A stretch of 64,000 nucleotides of DNA from Gammaproteobacteria bacterium UBA2675 (GCA_002354805.1 DEMH01000008.1:341-64340), one strand, 5' to 3'. Positions 17,428-26,534 are shown, counted from the first letter of the stretch. The notes: generated by a model not told the origin, from the sequence alone. Translations and numbers: made by a program.

Positions 17428-18219
17428 TCACTTCGTATCGACAGACATCCGCCCCGCATCCAGATCCAGTGTTACCGGTGCGTGGTCAGAAAAATATGCA
17501 TCAGTATAAATACTGGCCGCTTTCACCGCAGGCACCAGGCCTGGCGTTATCACGTGGTAGTCGAGGCGCCACCCAACATTCCTGGCCCGCGCCTGACCGC
17601 GATTCGACCACCAGCTGTACTGCTCTGGCTGCTGGTTGACCAGCCGAAAAGAATCAACATAGCCGACTTTATCATACAGCGTATCCAGCCAGGCGCGCTC
17701 TTCAGGCAAAAAACCCGAGTTTTTCTGATTCGCCCGCCAGTTCTTCAGATCAATCGGCTTATGACACATATTCCAGTCAGCGCAGATAACATATTCACGG
17801 CCATCAGTGCGGAAACGCTCCAACAGCGGCAGAAATCGATCCAGAAACTCGAACTTGAAGGCCTGCCGCACTTCGCCGCTGGAGCCGGAGGGCATATAAA
17901 GCGATATGACACTAAAACGGCCAAAATCCGCCTGCAGGTAACGCCCTTCCCTATCGGCTGCCTCCCAGCCCAGGCCGTACTGGACGCGATCGGGCTCGCG
18001 GCGCGAGAGAATGGCCGTACCCGAATAACCCTTTTTCTCAGCATCACAGTAGTAACAGTGGTACCCCTCGGGCCGGAAAACAGAATCCTGCAGCTGGGCA
18101 TCCTGCGCCTTGGTTTCCTGAATGCAGAGCACATCAGCACTATGATCAGCAAACCAGTCGAAAAAGCCTTTACGAGCGGCTGAGCGGATGCCATTGGCGT
18201 TAAATGTGGTAATACGCAT
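17428..18219 (-). CDS. xthA: Exodeoxyribonuclease III
   Basis: AP endonuclease and 3'-5' exonuclease of base excision repair. Motifs: MRITTFNANGIRSAARKGF, the metal Glu in LCIQETKAQDAQL, ADWNMCHKPIDLKN, WRLDYHVITPGL and the terminal SDHAPVTLDLD. I start it at MRITTFNANG (263 residues), the universal start of the family; the frame extends 21 codons upstream without conservation. It is divergent from the small ORF locus at 18.5 kb. Confidence 0.94.
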   Translation of the reverse strand: MRITTFNANGIRSAARKGFFDWFADHSADVLCIQETKAQDAQLQDSVFRPEGYHCYYCDAEKKGYSGTAILSRREPDRVQYGLGWEAADREGRYLQADFGRFSVISLYMPSGSSGEVRQAFKFEFLDRFLPLLERFRTDGREYVICADWNMCHKPIDLKNWRANQKNSGFLPEERAWLDTLYDKVGYVDSFRLVNQQPEQYSWWSNRGQARARNVGWRLDYHVITPGLVPAVKAASIYTDAYFSDHAPVTLDLDAGRMSVDTK

Positions 18220-18395
18220 GCCTTTTCCCGACTGCCAGAACCAAAAACGCGCAAGTGTAACCCTGCCGGGATGGGGCAGCAATCGACTCAGCCCGACCAG
18301 TCGGACTGAAAACCCGTCATTTTGCCGCCGAAAGGTTACACCTCACCGCAAAATTAAAAATATTTACAGAAAAGTGTTACCTTAATTCGCATTTG

Positions 18396-18404
18396 TGTTA
18401 CTAT
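18396..18404 (+). promoter_or_regulatory. Extended -10 promoter candidate of the small ORF locus
   Basis: TGT TACTAT is an extended -10 hexamer 97 bp before the small ORF. The expected -35 position reads TTACCT-like, a weak match. Transcription would begin near 18411 and end at the terminator at 18816-18848, giving an RNA of about 440 nt. The remaining xthA to small-ORF gap (18220-18395) is AT-rich near the promoter and shows nothing else. Confidence 0.4.
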
Positions 18405-18500
18405 ACGCATCGTTGCCAAGGCCCAAAACGCCGAAAGTAACAAAACAGGAAACACACCGTTGTTTTAAAACGTTTCAAGAGCCCAAAAGGAGAGATATTC

Positions 18501-18602
18501 ATGAGCGAACTGATCATCAGCGCACGAGCCGCATTGATCACAGTCACTGTTGTAACAGCGTCAATTGCTGTTCCAGTACTGACCATTCTGGCAAACAGCT
18601 AA
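18501..18602 (+). CDS. 33-residue hydrophobic small protein (uncharacterised)
   Basis: ATG to TAA gives 33 residues: a short start MSELIISARA, then a single hydrophobic segment of about 20 residues (ALITVTVVTASIAVPVLTIL) and the tail ANS. It could span a membrane once. The ribosome site is excellent, AAAAGGAGAG ending 5 nt before the ATG. It has its own extended -10 promoter and a strong terminator about 210 nt after the stop. I recognise no family. It could be a small membrane regulator or a type I toxin-like peptide; the sequence does not decide, and translation is inferred only from the ribosome site and composition. Confidence 0.6.
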   Translation: MSELIISARAALITVTVVTASIAVPVLTILANS

Positions 18603-18815
18603 TCGCCAGATGGTTCTGCCCGTTAGAGGCAGACCTTGCGCAAGGCGCACAGTTTTGGTGTCGCACCACAGACTCTGGTAGCAGACACCCGTCTCAGGAT
18701 CAGATCCTGGGCAAACTAAAGATTCAGTGAATTCGCGGCTACACTGCCCAACAGGAAGACGCAGATTCAATCAATTTTGCTAGTGCTATTGCTATACCCG
18801 CGTGGACGGTTTTTT
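18603..18815 (+). ncRNA. Hairpin-rich 3' region / possible structured RNA
   Basis: Between the small ORF and its terminator I see four consecutive hairpins: TCTGCC/GGCAGA at 18615-18633, CCTTG/CAAGG at 18634-18645, GTGTC/GACAC enclosing ACCA/TGGT at 18658-18688, and CAGGAT/ATCCTG at 18695-18709. About 100 nt of less structured sequence follow. No ORF of note is present. This density of stems suggests a structured 3' UTR or a dual-function or independent small RNA. It does not match 6S, tmRNA, RNase P or CsrB/RsmZ patterns that I know. Confidence 0.4.
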
Positions 18816-18848
18816 CGCCAGCTCTGACATGTCAGGGCTGGCGTTTTT
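18816..18848 (+). terminator. Strong intrinsic terminator
   Basis: A 14-bp stem (CGCCAGCTCTGACA / TGTCAGGGCTGGCG, one G-T type mismatch, almost no loop) is followed by TTTTT. The orientation serves only the plus strand, ending the small ORF transcript. The 73 bp between it and the moaB stop are otherwise empty. Confidence 0.85.
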
Positions 18849-18921
18849 GTTTGTGCTTAAGGAATGTTTTGAGGCAGGTTTACACTGCAGGACTGGACGT
18901 TAAAGTGCGGCCTGCCCTGTG

Positions 18922-19446
18922 TCAGGCCACGGACACTGTTTTCAGCTTGTCCACAAAATGACATGGTTTGTGGCGACTATCGAGCTGCTGCGCAATGATA
19001 CCCTCCCATGCCGTCCGGCAGGCGCCAGTGGAGCCAGGCATGCAGAAAACAATGGTGCCGTTGCTCATGCCCGCAAAGGCGCGGGACTGAATGGTAGAAC
19101 TGCCGATCTCTGCGTGAGAAAGATAACGGAAAATCTCACCAAACCCGTCTATATGCATGTCCAGCAGCGGCGTGACCGCCCTGACGGTATTGTCCCGATG
19201 CGTAAAACCGGTGCCGCCGGTCAGTAACACGGCCTGCACCTGGTCATCTGCGACCAGTGTGGCTACCAGTGCGCGCAGTTTATAGGTGTCATCTTTGACA
19301 ATATGTTTTGCAAGCACCTGATGCCCGGCCTCTGTCAGACTCTGCTGCAGAAAACGCCCCGAACTGTCTGTCTCCTCAGTGCGGGTATCAGAGACGGTCA
19401 CAACAACCGCATTTACAGGCTTGAAGCCTGACTCAGCTTTGCTCAT
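18922..19446 (-). CDS. moaB: Molybdenum cofactor biosynthesis protein MoaB/MogA family
   Basis: Binds molybdopterin and is linked to its adenylylation before molybdenum insertion. Family motifs: VVTVSDTRTEETDSSG, LLTGGTGFTHRDNTVRAV (the GGTG loop) and FCMPGSTGACRTAWEGII. At 174 residues it has the E. coli MoaB length. It starts 9 bp after the moaA stop, so the two form an operon. moaC, moaD and moaE are not in the window. Confidence 0.92.
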   Translation of the reverse strand: MSKAESGFKPVNAVVVTVSDTRTEETDSSGRFLQQSLTEAGHQVLAKHIVKDDTYKLRALVATLVADDQVQAVLLTGGTGFTHRDNTVRAVTPLLDMHIDGFGEIFRYLSHAEIGSSTIQSRAFAGMSNGTIVFCMPGSTGACRTAWEGIIAQQLDSRHKPCHFVDKLKTVSVA

Positions 19447-19455
19447 GCTTGCTCA

Positions 19456-20574
19456 CTAACCTCCAGTCATGTTCATCAAACGCACCGGCTGCGCATAGTC
19501 CTGCTCATAAAAATGGTGACGCTCCGGCTTCAGGTCCATGGCGGCGATAATCGCTGCCTTAAGCTCATCACTGACAGGTTCCTGCTCCAGTTCGGCCAGA
19601 GACAGCTCATCCGGTGGTGGTGGTGCCAGATCAGCAACCGCCCCGCGATGTCCGCGCAGCACCGCGCGCAGATCGGCGGAGTGTTCATTGCCAAGGCACA
19701 ACAACAGACGGCCTTCCACGGTAACGCGAACACGATTGCAGTCAGCGCAGAAGTTATGCGACATCGGTGAGATAAAGCCGATGCGGTTATCGTAACCAGC
19801 CACGTTGTAATATTTTGACGGGCCCGCAGTCTGAGCATCGGTGCTGACAAGCGTATACCGACTCTGAATCTGCTCGCGCACCCAGTCGTTGCTGCAGACT
19901 GTGTCTTCACGGGCATGATCCGAGGCCTGCCCCAGGGGCATTTCCTCAATGAAAGCAATATCCACGCCCTGCTCCAGCGCGTAGTCTGTCAGAGCCATTA
20001 CCTCATCGTCGTTATATCCTTTCATGATGACGCTGTTCAGGCGTATACGCTCGAAACCATGTTTTCTGGCCTCGGCAATACCCGCCATGACGCGCTGCAG
20101 ACTGCCAACCCGGGTAATACGTTTAAAACGATCGGCATCCAGGCTGTCAATGCTGATATTGATACGGTTGACACCTGCATCACGCAGCGGCCCTGCCAGT
20201 TTTTCCAGCTGCGCGCCGTTGGTGGTGAGCAGCAGCTCATCCAGGCCGGGCAATCGTCCAAGCGCCTGGATCAGCGACATGACATTGTTGCGAACCAGCG
20301 GTTCACCGCCGGTCAGGCGCAGGCGTCTGACACCAAGCTCAGTGAAGGCCTTGCCGAGCTGGTAGATCTCTTCCAGGCTCAGCACCTGTCGTCTGGGCAG
20401 GAATGTCATTTCCTCGGTCATGCAGTAAACGCAGCGAAAGTCGCAACGGTCTGTCACCGACAGGCGCACATAGTCGACACGCCGTCCGAAGCGGTCAATC
20501 AGACCCTCGTTCCCGGCATTCGCTATCGCGGCATCGGTGACCGACTTGTCAGTGGTACTGCTGCTTGCACTCAT
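19456..20574 (-). CDS. moaA: GTP 3',8-cyclase (molybdenum cofactor)
   Basis: Radical-SAM enzyme that starts molybdopterin synthesis from GTP. The SAM cluster motif CxxxCxxC is CDFRCVYC. The second 4Fe-4S cluster ligands are in FCADCNRVRVTVEGRLLLC (CxxC then C). GGEPLVRNN is the SAM-binding GGEP. The protein ends with the conserved Gly-Gly pair (NMTGG) needed with MoaC. I start it at MSASSSTT; a GTG three codons upstream is possible. About 372 residues, some 40 longer than E. coli MoaA because of an N-terminal extension. Confidence 0.94.
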   Translation of the reverse strand: MSASSSTTDKSVTDAAIANAGNEGLIDRFGRRVDYVRLSVTDRCDFRCVYCMTEEMTFLPRRQVLSLEEIYQLGKAFTELGVRRLRLTGGEPLVRNNVMSLIQALGRLPGLDELLLTTNGAQLEKLAGPLRDAGVNRINISIDSLDADRFKRITRVGSLQRVMAGIAEARKHGFERIRLNSVIMKGYNDDEVMALTDYALEQGVDIAFIEEMPLGQASDHAREDTVCSNDWVREQIQSRYTLVSTDAQTAGPSKYYNVAGYDNRIGFISPMSHNFCADCNRVRVTVEGRLLLCLGNEHSADLRAVLRGHRGAVADLAPPPPDELSLAELEQEPVSDELKAAIIAAMDLKPERHHFYEQDYAQPVRLMNMTGG

Positions 20575-20644
20575 TATCTGCACTCAGAGGGAAGCAACAC
20601 CTTAGCCTCCCGTTTGAAAATGATTTGTCGAACCGCCTGTCGGC

Positions 20645-21943
20645 TCAGGGTATGGCATCGCTGATAAGCATCTGCAATCTCACCGGCTCAGTGCCGGAAC
20701 TGCCAGTATCTGTGGCTGCATCATCAGCTGATGTGTCCAGCTTAACAGGTTCTGAGCGCACCTGATAATCACCGCTTTGCACATCGGCAGTTCCACCCAC
20801 AGCCACGGTCGCCACCACAATGACCTCCTCCGCTGAGGAAAGGTTAAAAGGACCCACCGCATCGGTATCACTCAGGCTGACGATTGCCGGCAGGTCAGCG
20901 ACGGTCATTAATTTTGCGGCTAAAGGCGGACCGGGACGGCTGGTGTCCTGGGCCGACACAAACACACGCGTCTCGCCAGGGACATCGATTTCGGGTGACA
21001 GCGCCAGGCTGATCTCCAATTGTGGCGTGCCTGCCGTTTCGACTTCACCCCCTTCCTGCTGCATCAATTGCGCCTGCGCCTCGGCTATCATGGCGCGCAG
21101 AAACTGGGCGTCTTCACTGCCCTGCACGGTACTTCCCAGCAGCTGCTGCCAATAGGTCAGTGCTGACTGGTAGTCACCGTTGACAAAGGCATCGGCGCCC
21201 AGCAGCTGCAGCACCGACGGTTCGGACGGGTTGAGGCGCTGCGCGCGGGTGATGATTTCCTGTACCCGCTCGGTCATCTGCTGACCATCCGCAACATACT
21301 GTGCCTGTGCATACTGCCCCAGTACTACCGCCTGATCCTGGGGGTGCTCAATATTGTCTGCTGCATTTCGGAACGCCAGCGCGGCTTCATTGAACTGCCC
21401 CAGCGACACCAGATTACGGGCCATGAAATACCAGGCCCAGCCATTGCTGCGATCATTCTCAATCACAGCACCCAGCTCGAATATCAGATCCTGCAAGGCC
21501 TGCGGGTCATCCTGAGCCTGTCGGCTGCGCTCAAACAATTCAGCGACGCGCAGATCGTTGCTCGCGCCCCATATACCATACAAATAGATGCTGGCTGGCA
21601 GCATTGCCAACACCATCAGCAGCGGAATCAGGCGCGATGGGCTCAGCCATGACAAGGGTTTGCCTGCACTCTTTTTGCGAGCACCGGGATTCAGGGCGTC
21701 CGCACTGACGTCACTCAGCACCGTACGCGACAGTTCAGCCTCAAGCGCGTCGTACTGCGGCTGATCGATCAGCCCCTCATCAAGCTCCGCCTGCAGCTCC
21801 GCCAGACGTTCGCGATAAATCCTCAGATTGGCGGCGTCGCGCTCGCGCTCACCCACAACAATACGCTTTGAGTGTCGCAGCAGCGGGAGCACCACAAATA
21901 CAATCGCCAGCACAAAGAGCAGGCTGCTGATTATCCAGAACAA
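20645..21943 (-). CDS. ccmI: Cytochrome c maturation protein CcmI
   Basis: Holds apocytochrome c for the heme ligation complex. Two membrane segments (residues about 1-22 and about 98-118) flank a cytoplasmic helix region (RDAANLRIYRERLAELQAELDEG, shown as family CycH-type N-terminus). A periplasmic TPR domain (about 130-290) and a C-terminal beta-rich domain (about 300-432) follow. The start is a TTG supported by a GAGGTG ribosome site 5 nt upstream. It is the last gene of the ccm operon, 9 bp after ccmH. Confidence 0.9.
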   Translation of the reverse strand: MFWIISSLLFVLAIVFVVLPLLRHSKRIVVGERERDAANLRIYRERLAELQAELDEGLIDQPQYDALEAELSRTVLSDVSADALNPGARKKSAGKPLSWLSPSRLIPLLMVLAMLPASIYLYGIWGASNDLRVAELFERSRQAQDDPQALQDLIFELGAVIENDRSNGWAWYFMARNLVSLGQFNEAALAFRNAADNIEHPQDQAVVLGQYAQAQYVADGQQMTERVQEIITRAQRLNPSEPSVLQLLGADAFVNGDYQSALTYWQQLLGSTVQGSEDAQFLRAMIAEAQAQLMQQEGGEVETAGTPQLEISLALSPEIDVPGETRVFVSAQDTSRPGPPLAAKLMTVADLPAIVSLSDTDAVGPFNLSSAEEVIVVATVAVGGTADVQSGDYQVRSEPVKLDTSADDAATDTGSSGTEPVRLQMLISDAIP

Positions 21944-21952
21944 GTAGTCACC

Positions 21953-22531
21953 TCAAGATCGGTTGGTGGGGTTGTCGGCATCGGGCTGGTCATTCAGAAG
22001 CCGGGACAACCGGGCTTTTTCCTCGGCACTCAGCGTCACTGCCGTTTCGCGCTCAGTCTCATCAGCCGCCTCTGCTCTGCCGCCACTGCTGCGGGTGATG
22101 TTGCGGGCTATCCACACACCAGCCAGCAGGAACAGGATAGGACCAAACCACAACAAAACTGTCTGCAGCGTCAATCGGGGACGGTACAGAATAAAATCCC
22201 CATAGCGCTGCAGCATGAACGCTTCAATTTCTTCGTCGCTCATGCCTTCCATGATCATGCGATAGATCTCGCGACGAAGATCCGCTGCAACACCGCCCGG
22301 CGAGCTGCTCAGATTGGCGTTCTGACACATCGGACAGCGAAAATCGTTGGATAGCTGGCGAAATCGCTGCTCCTGCTCGGCGGTCTCGAAATCGTAGACA
22401 TCCACTGGCGCCTGCGCCTGGGCCTGGGGGCTGACAACAATCATCCACACGGCAAATACGCAGGCAAGGCAGGCCAGCAAGCGCTGCGGCTGCAGTCGGC
22501 GGTCCGTTGCAATGGCCAATGAAACGCTCAT
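21953..22531 (-). CDS. ccmH: Cytochrome c maturation protein CcmH
   Basis: Membrane-anchored thioredoxin-like reductant for apocytochrome c. A signal/anchor (residues about 18-40) precedes the CcmH domain with the redox motif RCPMCQN (the family usually has RCPVCQN). EIYRMIMEGMSDEEIEAFMLQRYGDFILYRP is typical (seen as GMSDEEI and RYGDFILYRP). A C-terminal membrane helix lies near 125-145. It overlaps ccmG by ATGA. Confidence 0.94.
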   Translation of the reverse strand: MSVSLAIATDRRLQPQRLLACLACVFAVWMIVVSPQAQAQAPVDVYDFETAEQEQRFRQLSNDFRCPMCQNANLSSSPGGVAADLRREIYRMIMEGMSDEEIEAFMLQRYGDFILYRPRLTLQTVLLWFGPILFLLAGVWIARNITRSSGGRAEAADETERETAVTLSAEEKARLSRLLNDQPDADNPTNRS

Positions 22532-23079
22532 GAGCCTGCCACCTGGATCTCCGCCTGCAGCTGACGGACAACTGGCATGATCTCATCCTGCCAGGCACGG
22601 TAATCGATGGTGCCGATGTGCTTGTAACGTATGAAACCATTGGCATCAACAATAAAGGTTTCAGGTGCACCATAAACACCCAGATCAATACCATAGCGGC
22701 CAGTGTCATCGACTATGTTCAGCGAAAAGGGATTACCGTTAATGTCCAGCCATTCCCGCGCGGCGTTATCGCTATCCTTGTAGTTGACACCAATAATGGG
22801 TACCAGATTCTGTTCACGCGCTGCCATGAAAATCGGATTTTCCTGCAGACAGGGAAGACAGTAGCTGCCCCAGATATTCAGGATAAACGGTTCATCCGGA
22901 AGATCCTCGACAGTCGCCAGTTGATCGCCAAGCTCCAGGGTGCGCAGCTCGAAGTCCGGCAGCTCGCGGTCGATCAGCATGGATGGCAGCGTGCGGGAGT
23001 CAAGGTACAGACCACGCCACATAAACACCGCCAGTACAGCAAACACAATAACCGGAAGAAACAGTTTCAGATTTTTCAT
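22528..23079 (-). CDS. ccmG: Thiol:disulfide interchange protein CcmG/DsbE
   Basis: Periplasmic thioredoxin-fold protein, membrane-anchored, that keeps the CXXCH heme site reduced. One N-terminal anchor helix is followed by the active site CLPC in NIWGSYCLPCLQENP (E. coli has WCPTC; the position before the first Cys is Tyr instead of Trp here). A YGAPETFIVD cis-Pro loop follows. I start it at the ATG (MKNLKLF), with AGGAG 10 nt upstream; a TTG two codons earlier is the alternative. 183 residues. Confidence 0.92.
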   Translation of the reverse strand: MKNLKLFLPVIVFAVLAVFMWRGLYLDSRTLPSMLIDRELPDFELRTLELGDQLATVEDLPDEPFILNIWGSYCLPCLQENPIFMAAREQNLVPIIGVNYKDSDNAAREWLDINGNPFSLNIVDDTGRYGIDLGVYGAPETFIVDANGFIRYKHIGTIDYRAWQDEIMPVVRQLQAEIQVAGS

Positions 23080-23081
23080 GA

Positions 23082-25079
23082 TCAATGCTCTCCTGCCAGC
23101 CTGGCATTGGCTGGCTGCTCATCAGCGGCTTCCTGCTTGCTGACCTTATAGCGTCGATAACGTTTGTCAGTGACCGCCAGGATGCCACCAAAGGCAATGA
23201 ATATGGTTCCCAGCCAGATCCAGCGAACAAAGGGTTTGACGTAAAGGGTCATCGACCAGGCACCATTGTCTCGCGGATCACCCAGCGTCACAAACAGGTC
23301 ACGCAGGAAGCGACCATCAATACCCATGTGTGTTGCTGGCGTATTGCTGGCGGTATACAGCTGCTTCTGCGGATGCAGAGTACGCAGGAATTCGCCATCA
23401 CGCAGCACCCGTATCGTACCTTCATCGGCAATATAGTTTGGCCCCTGCACTGGCCGTGTACCTTCAAACGCAAAGGTATAGCGGCCCAGGTCTGCCTGTT
23501 GCCCGGCCTGTAACAACACACTGCGTTCAATGCTGTAGATACTGGTCAGGCAGGCACCGGCCATGGTCATGACAAAACCAAAATGCGCCAATTGCATGCC
23601 CCAGTAACTGACTGGCAGACTTTTCAGCCCAGCCGCCAGCGACGGTTTATTGGCCACTTTGCCAGCCACATCGCGCAGCATCGAGAACATGATCCATAGC
23701 GCCAGGACACACACCCCGATAGTGCCAAGTGGTACAGACATGGTGAGCAGCACCGGTATGGCAACGCCCAGCACCACTGCAGCAATGGCCACACGAGTCA
23801 GCTGCTGCCGCAGATACTCACGTGAAGTGCGCTTCCAGCGCGCCACCGGACCAATGCCCATCAGCACCACCAGAATACCCATCAAAGGTACAAAAATCGT
23901 ATTGAAGTACGGTGGGCCGACCGATATCAGGTCGCCACCGGAGACTGCCTGGTACACCATGGGGTAAAGAGTGCCGAGCAGGATCGCGGCACTGGCCACA
24001 ACCAGGATGAGATTGTTGGCCAACAGGAAGACTTCCCGCGACCAGTTACCAAATCCGAACTCACTTTTAAGAATGGGCGCGCGAATGGCGTACAGTAGCA
24101 GCGAGCCGCCGACGATCAGGCCCAGGAAACCGAGGATATAAACGCCGCGTGTCGGGTCCGTCGCAAATGCATGGACAGAGGTCAGCAGGCCCGAACGCGT
24201 GATAAAGGTACCCAGCAGACTGGAGGCAAAGGCCATGATGGCCAGCAGCACTGTCCAGCTCTTGAACACGCCACGCTTTTCAGTCGCCGCCAGCGAGTGA
24301 ATCATTGCCGCACCCAGCAGCCAGGTGATCAGCGGCGGATTCTCTACCGGGTCCCAGGCCCACCAGCCACCCCAACCCAGTTCGTAGTAGGCCCACCAGG
24401 AGCCCAGTGACAGCCCCAGTGTGAGAATCGCCCAGGCAGCATTGGCCCAGGGCCGGCACCAGCGTGCCCAGGCGGCATCAAGCCGGCCACTGAGCAGTGC
24501 GGCGACAGCAAAGGCAAAGACCACTGAAAATCCAACATAGCCCATATACAGCGAAGGCGGATGCACAATAAAGGCAAAATCCTGCAGTGCCGCATTCAGA
24601 TCGGCGCCGTCCGCGGGTGGCAGCGGCAACACACGATCGAAGGGGTTTGATGTGGCCAGCATGAACAGCGTGTAACCCACACAGATCAGACCCATGATAC
24701 CGAGCACGCGGGCAATGAATTCCTCCGGCACCGATTTGCTGAAAATGGCAACTGCCAGCATCCAGCCGCCCAGCATCCAGGTCCAGAACAGGAAGGAACC
24801 TTCATGCCCCCCCCATACTGCCGTGATCTTGTATTGCAGAGGCAGATTGGTATTGGAATGGTTGGCGACAAACTGAACCGAAAAATCATCAGTGACAAAG
24901 CTGTAGCCCAGAATCAGCAGGCTGATGCTGAGAAAAACAAAAACACCGGCGGTTAAAGGGCGCGCCAGTGACATCCATAATGTGTTGTCACGAGCGGCAC
25001 CGATGATTGGCAGGGTGCCCAGCACAATGCTCAGGCAGAAGGCCAGAATCAGCGCAAAATTTCCAAGTTCCGGGATCAT
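23082..25079 (-). CDS. ccmF: Heme lyase subunit CcmF
   Basis: Polytopic heme lyase that attaches heme to apocytochrome c. The tryptophan-rich heme-handling motif is WAYYELGWGGWWAWDPVENPPLI near residues 235-258, with WGGHEGSFLFW earlier. About 14-15 hydrophobic segments, 665 residues, normal length. Its ATG overlaps the ccmE stop by one base (TGATG). The start MIPELGNFALILAFCLS is typical. Confidence 0.96.
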   Translation of the reverse strand: MIPELGNFALILAFCLSIVLGTLPIIGAARDNTLWMSLARPLTAGVFVFLSISLLILGYSFVTDDFSVQFVANHSNTNLPLQYKITAVWGGHEGSFLFWTWMLGGWMLAVAIFSKSVPEEFIARVLGIMGLICVGYTLFMLATSNPFDRVLPLPPADGADLNAALQDFAFIVHPPSLYMGYVGFSVVFAFAVAALLSGRLDAAWARWCRPWANAAWAILTLGLSLGSWWAYYELGWGGWWAWDPVENPPLITWLLGAAMIHSLAATEKRGVFKSWTVLLAIMAFASSLLGTFITRSGLLTSVHAFATDPTRGVYILGFLGLIVGGSLLLYAIRAPILKSEFGFGNWSREVFLLANNLILVVASAAILLGTLYPMVYQAVSGGDLISVGPPYFNTIFVPLMGILVVLMGIGPVARWKRTSREYLRQQLTRVAIAAVVLGVAIPVLLTMSVPLGTIGVCVLALWIMFSMLRDVAGKVANKPSLAAGLKSLPVSYWGMQLAHFGFVMTMAGACLTSIYSIERSVLLQAGQQADLGRYTFAFEGTRPVQGPNYIADEGTIRVLRDGEFLRTLHPQKQLYTASNTPATHMGIDGRFLRDLFVTLGDPRDNGAWSMTLYVKPFVRWIWLGTIFIAFGGILAVTDKRYRRYKVSKQEAADEQPANARLAGEH

Positions 25080-25534
25080 CAGGTGCCTCCCTGCGTCATG
25101 CTGCGCTGTAACTCGGCAGCATCCAGGGCGGCCTTGACCTCAGGAGACATATAGTTTTCATCGTGTTTGGCGAGGACCCGCGATGCCACGAATGTGCCAT
25201 CTGCTCCCATTGCACCTTCCACCACGATGCCCTGCCCTTCGCGGAACAGGTCCGGCAGTATGCCACTGTAATAAATATCGACGTCATGGCTGTAGTCAGT
25301 GGCAATGAAGCGGACCTGCAGATCCTCCTGATTGTGCTCGACAGAACCTTCCTTGACCATGCCGCCAACGCGGATCCGCTGGCCAGGTGTCACTTCACCC
25401 GCAGCGACCTGAGTCGGCGTAAAGAACAGATCAATATTGCTGCTGAGCGCGTACAGCGACAGCCCAATGGCAACACTCAAACCTGTGGCAATAAACAGAA
25501 TAATACCCAGCTTCTTTCTGCGATGCGGTTTCAT
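25079..25534 (-). CDS. ccmE: Heme chaperone CcmE
   Basis: Binds heme covalently in the periplasm and hands it to CcmF. One N-terminal anchor (about residues 9-28) precedes an OB-fold domain. The heme-binding His and Tyr lie in VLAKHDENYMSPEV (HxxxY). GQRIRVGGMVKEGSV is typical. 151 residues. Overlaps ccmD by ATGA and ccmF by one base. Confidence 0.95.
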   Translation of the reverse strand: MKPHRRKKLGIILFIATGLSVAIGLSLYALSSNIDLFFTPTQVAAGEVTPGQRIRVGGMVKEGSVEHNQEDLQVRFIATDYSHDVDIYYSGILPDLFREGQGIVVEGAMGADGTFVASRVLAKHDENYMSPEVKAALDAAELQRSMTQGGT

Positions 25535-25782
25535 GACTGGCTCCCATTGTCCGGGCCAGCATGGCCCGCCCCTGATGACGTCGCCCTGGCCTGCGCTGCC
25601 AGTTCGGCATCACGGTTGGCCCGGCGTTTCTGTTCCTGAACAAACTGCCTGCGCTGCAGACGCGGCTGCAGCAGGTTGTAACTGATGAAGATGGCAAACA
25701 ACAGATAGACAATCCACACATGAAAGGTGTAATTGCCCATCTGGAGAAACTCACCCAGACTGGAAAACTGCAGTGTCGGCAT
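25531..25782 (-). CDS. ccmD: Heme exporter protein CcmD
   Basis: Small membrane protein that stabilises the CcmABC-CcmE complex. A single membrane segment YTFHVWIVYLLFAIFISYN is followed by a basic region (RRQFVQEQKRRANRD), the typical layout. I start it at MPTLQFSSL (83 residues), since the upstream 14 codons are not conserved. Its alanine- and glycine-rich tail makes it somewhat longer than the usual 55-70 residues. Confidence 0.9.
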   Translation of the reverse strand: MPTLQFSSLGEFLQMGNYTFHVWIVYLLFAIFISYNLLQPRLQRRQFVQEQKRRANRDAELAAQARATSSGAGHAGPDNGSQS

Positions 25783-25793
25783 GATCGCTCCCC

Positions 25794-26534
25794 TCAGGCC
25801 CTGGCCACCAGATCTTTTACCCATTGCGACCGGCGTTCACGGACCAGAATTTCATTGCGGGTGCGCAAAATCAGGGTAATGACAAAAAATACATAAACGG
25901 CGCAAATCATGATGAACAGTGGCACCCATACTTCCGGCGGATTGGGCGACACCGGATCCATGGAATAGTCACTGGACGGCTGGTGCAACGTGTTCCACCA
26001 CTCCACAGAGTACTTGATTATTGGCACGTTGATGGCACCTACAATGGACAGCACCGCACAGGCTTTGGCTGCGTTGTCAGGGCTTTCAATCGCCGAACGC
26101 AGGGCCACAACACCAATAAACAGAAAAAACTGGATCAGCATGGAGGTCAGTCGTGCATCCCAGGCCCACCAGGTACCCCAGATCGGCTCACCCCAGATCG
26201 CGCCGGTAGCCAGCGCCAGACCGGTAAACCAGAGACCGATGGGTGCCGCACATTTGGCAACCATATCCGCCAGTTTCATCTTCCACACCAGCGTGATGGT
26301 GCCCGCCACGGCCATCAGCGGGAAGCAGGCCAGCGAAATACTGGCCACCGGCACGTGTACGTACATTATGCGGATTGTCTCGCCCTGCTGATAATCCTCA
26401 GGGACAAACAACAGCGCCCAGGTCAGTCCGACCAGCCCCAGGATAGCCATGGCTGCGTACAGCCAGGGCAACCACTTGCTGGACAGCTCATAAAACCAAC
26501 GCGGCGACCCCAATTTCGAAAACCACAGCCACAT
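25794..26534 (-). CDS. ccmC: Heme export membrane protein CcmC
   Basis: Six-helix membrane protein that loads heme on CcmE. The WWxD-type signature is IWGTWWAWDARLTSMLIQFF, near residues 115-135. Conserved periplasmic His residues sit in MYVHVPVASI and NTLHQPSS. 246 residues, normal. A 111-bp gap separates it from ccmB, wider than the others in the operon; it has an extended -10-like TGTTATAGT on the minus strand that might give an internal promoter (weak). Confidence 0.95.
   Translation of the reverse strand: MWLWFSKLGSPRWFYELSSKWLPWLYAAMAILGLVGLTWALLFVPEDYQQGETIRIMYVHVPVASISLACFPLMAVAGTITLVWKMKLADMVAKCAAPIGLWFTGLALATGAIWGEPIWGTWWAWDARLTSMLIQFFLFIGVVALRSAIESPDNAAKACAVLSIVGAINVPIIKYSVEWWNTLHQPSSDYSMDPVSPNPPEVWVPLFIMICAVYVFFVITLILRTRNEILVRERRSQWVKDLVARA

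Noticed and set aside
18603..18815. Known housekeeping RNA (6S, tmRNA, RNase P, CsrB/RsmZ)
   Set aside because: None of the conserved motifs, such as GAGGAAAGTCC of RNase P or repeated GGA loops of RsmZ, is present.
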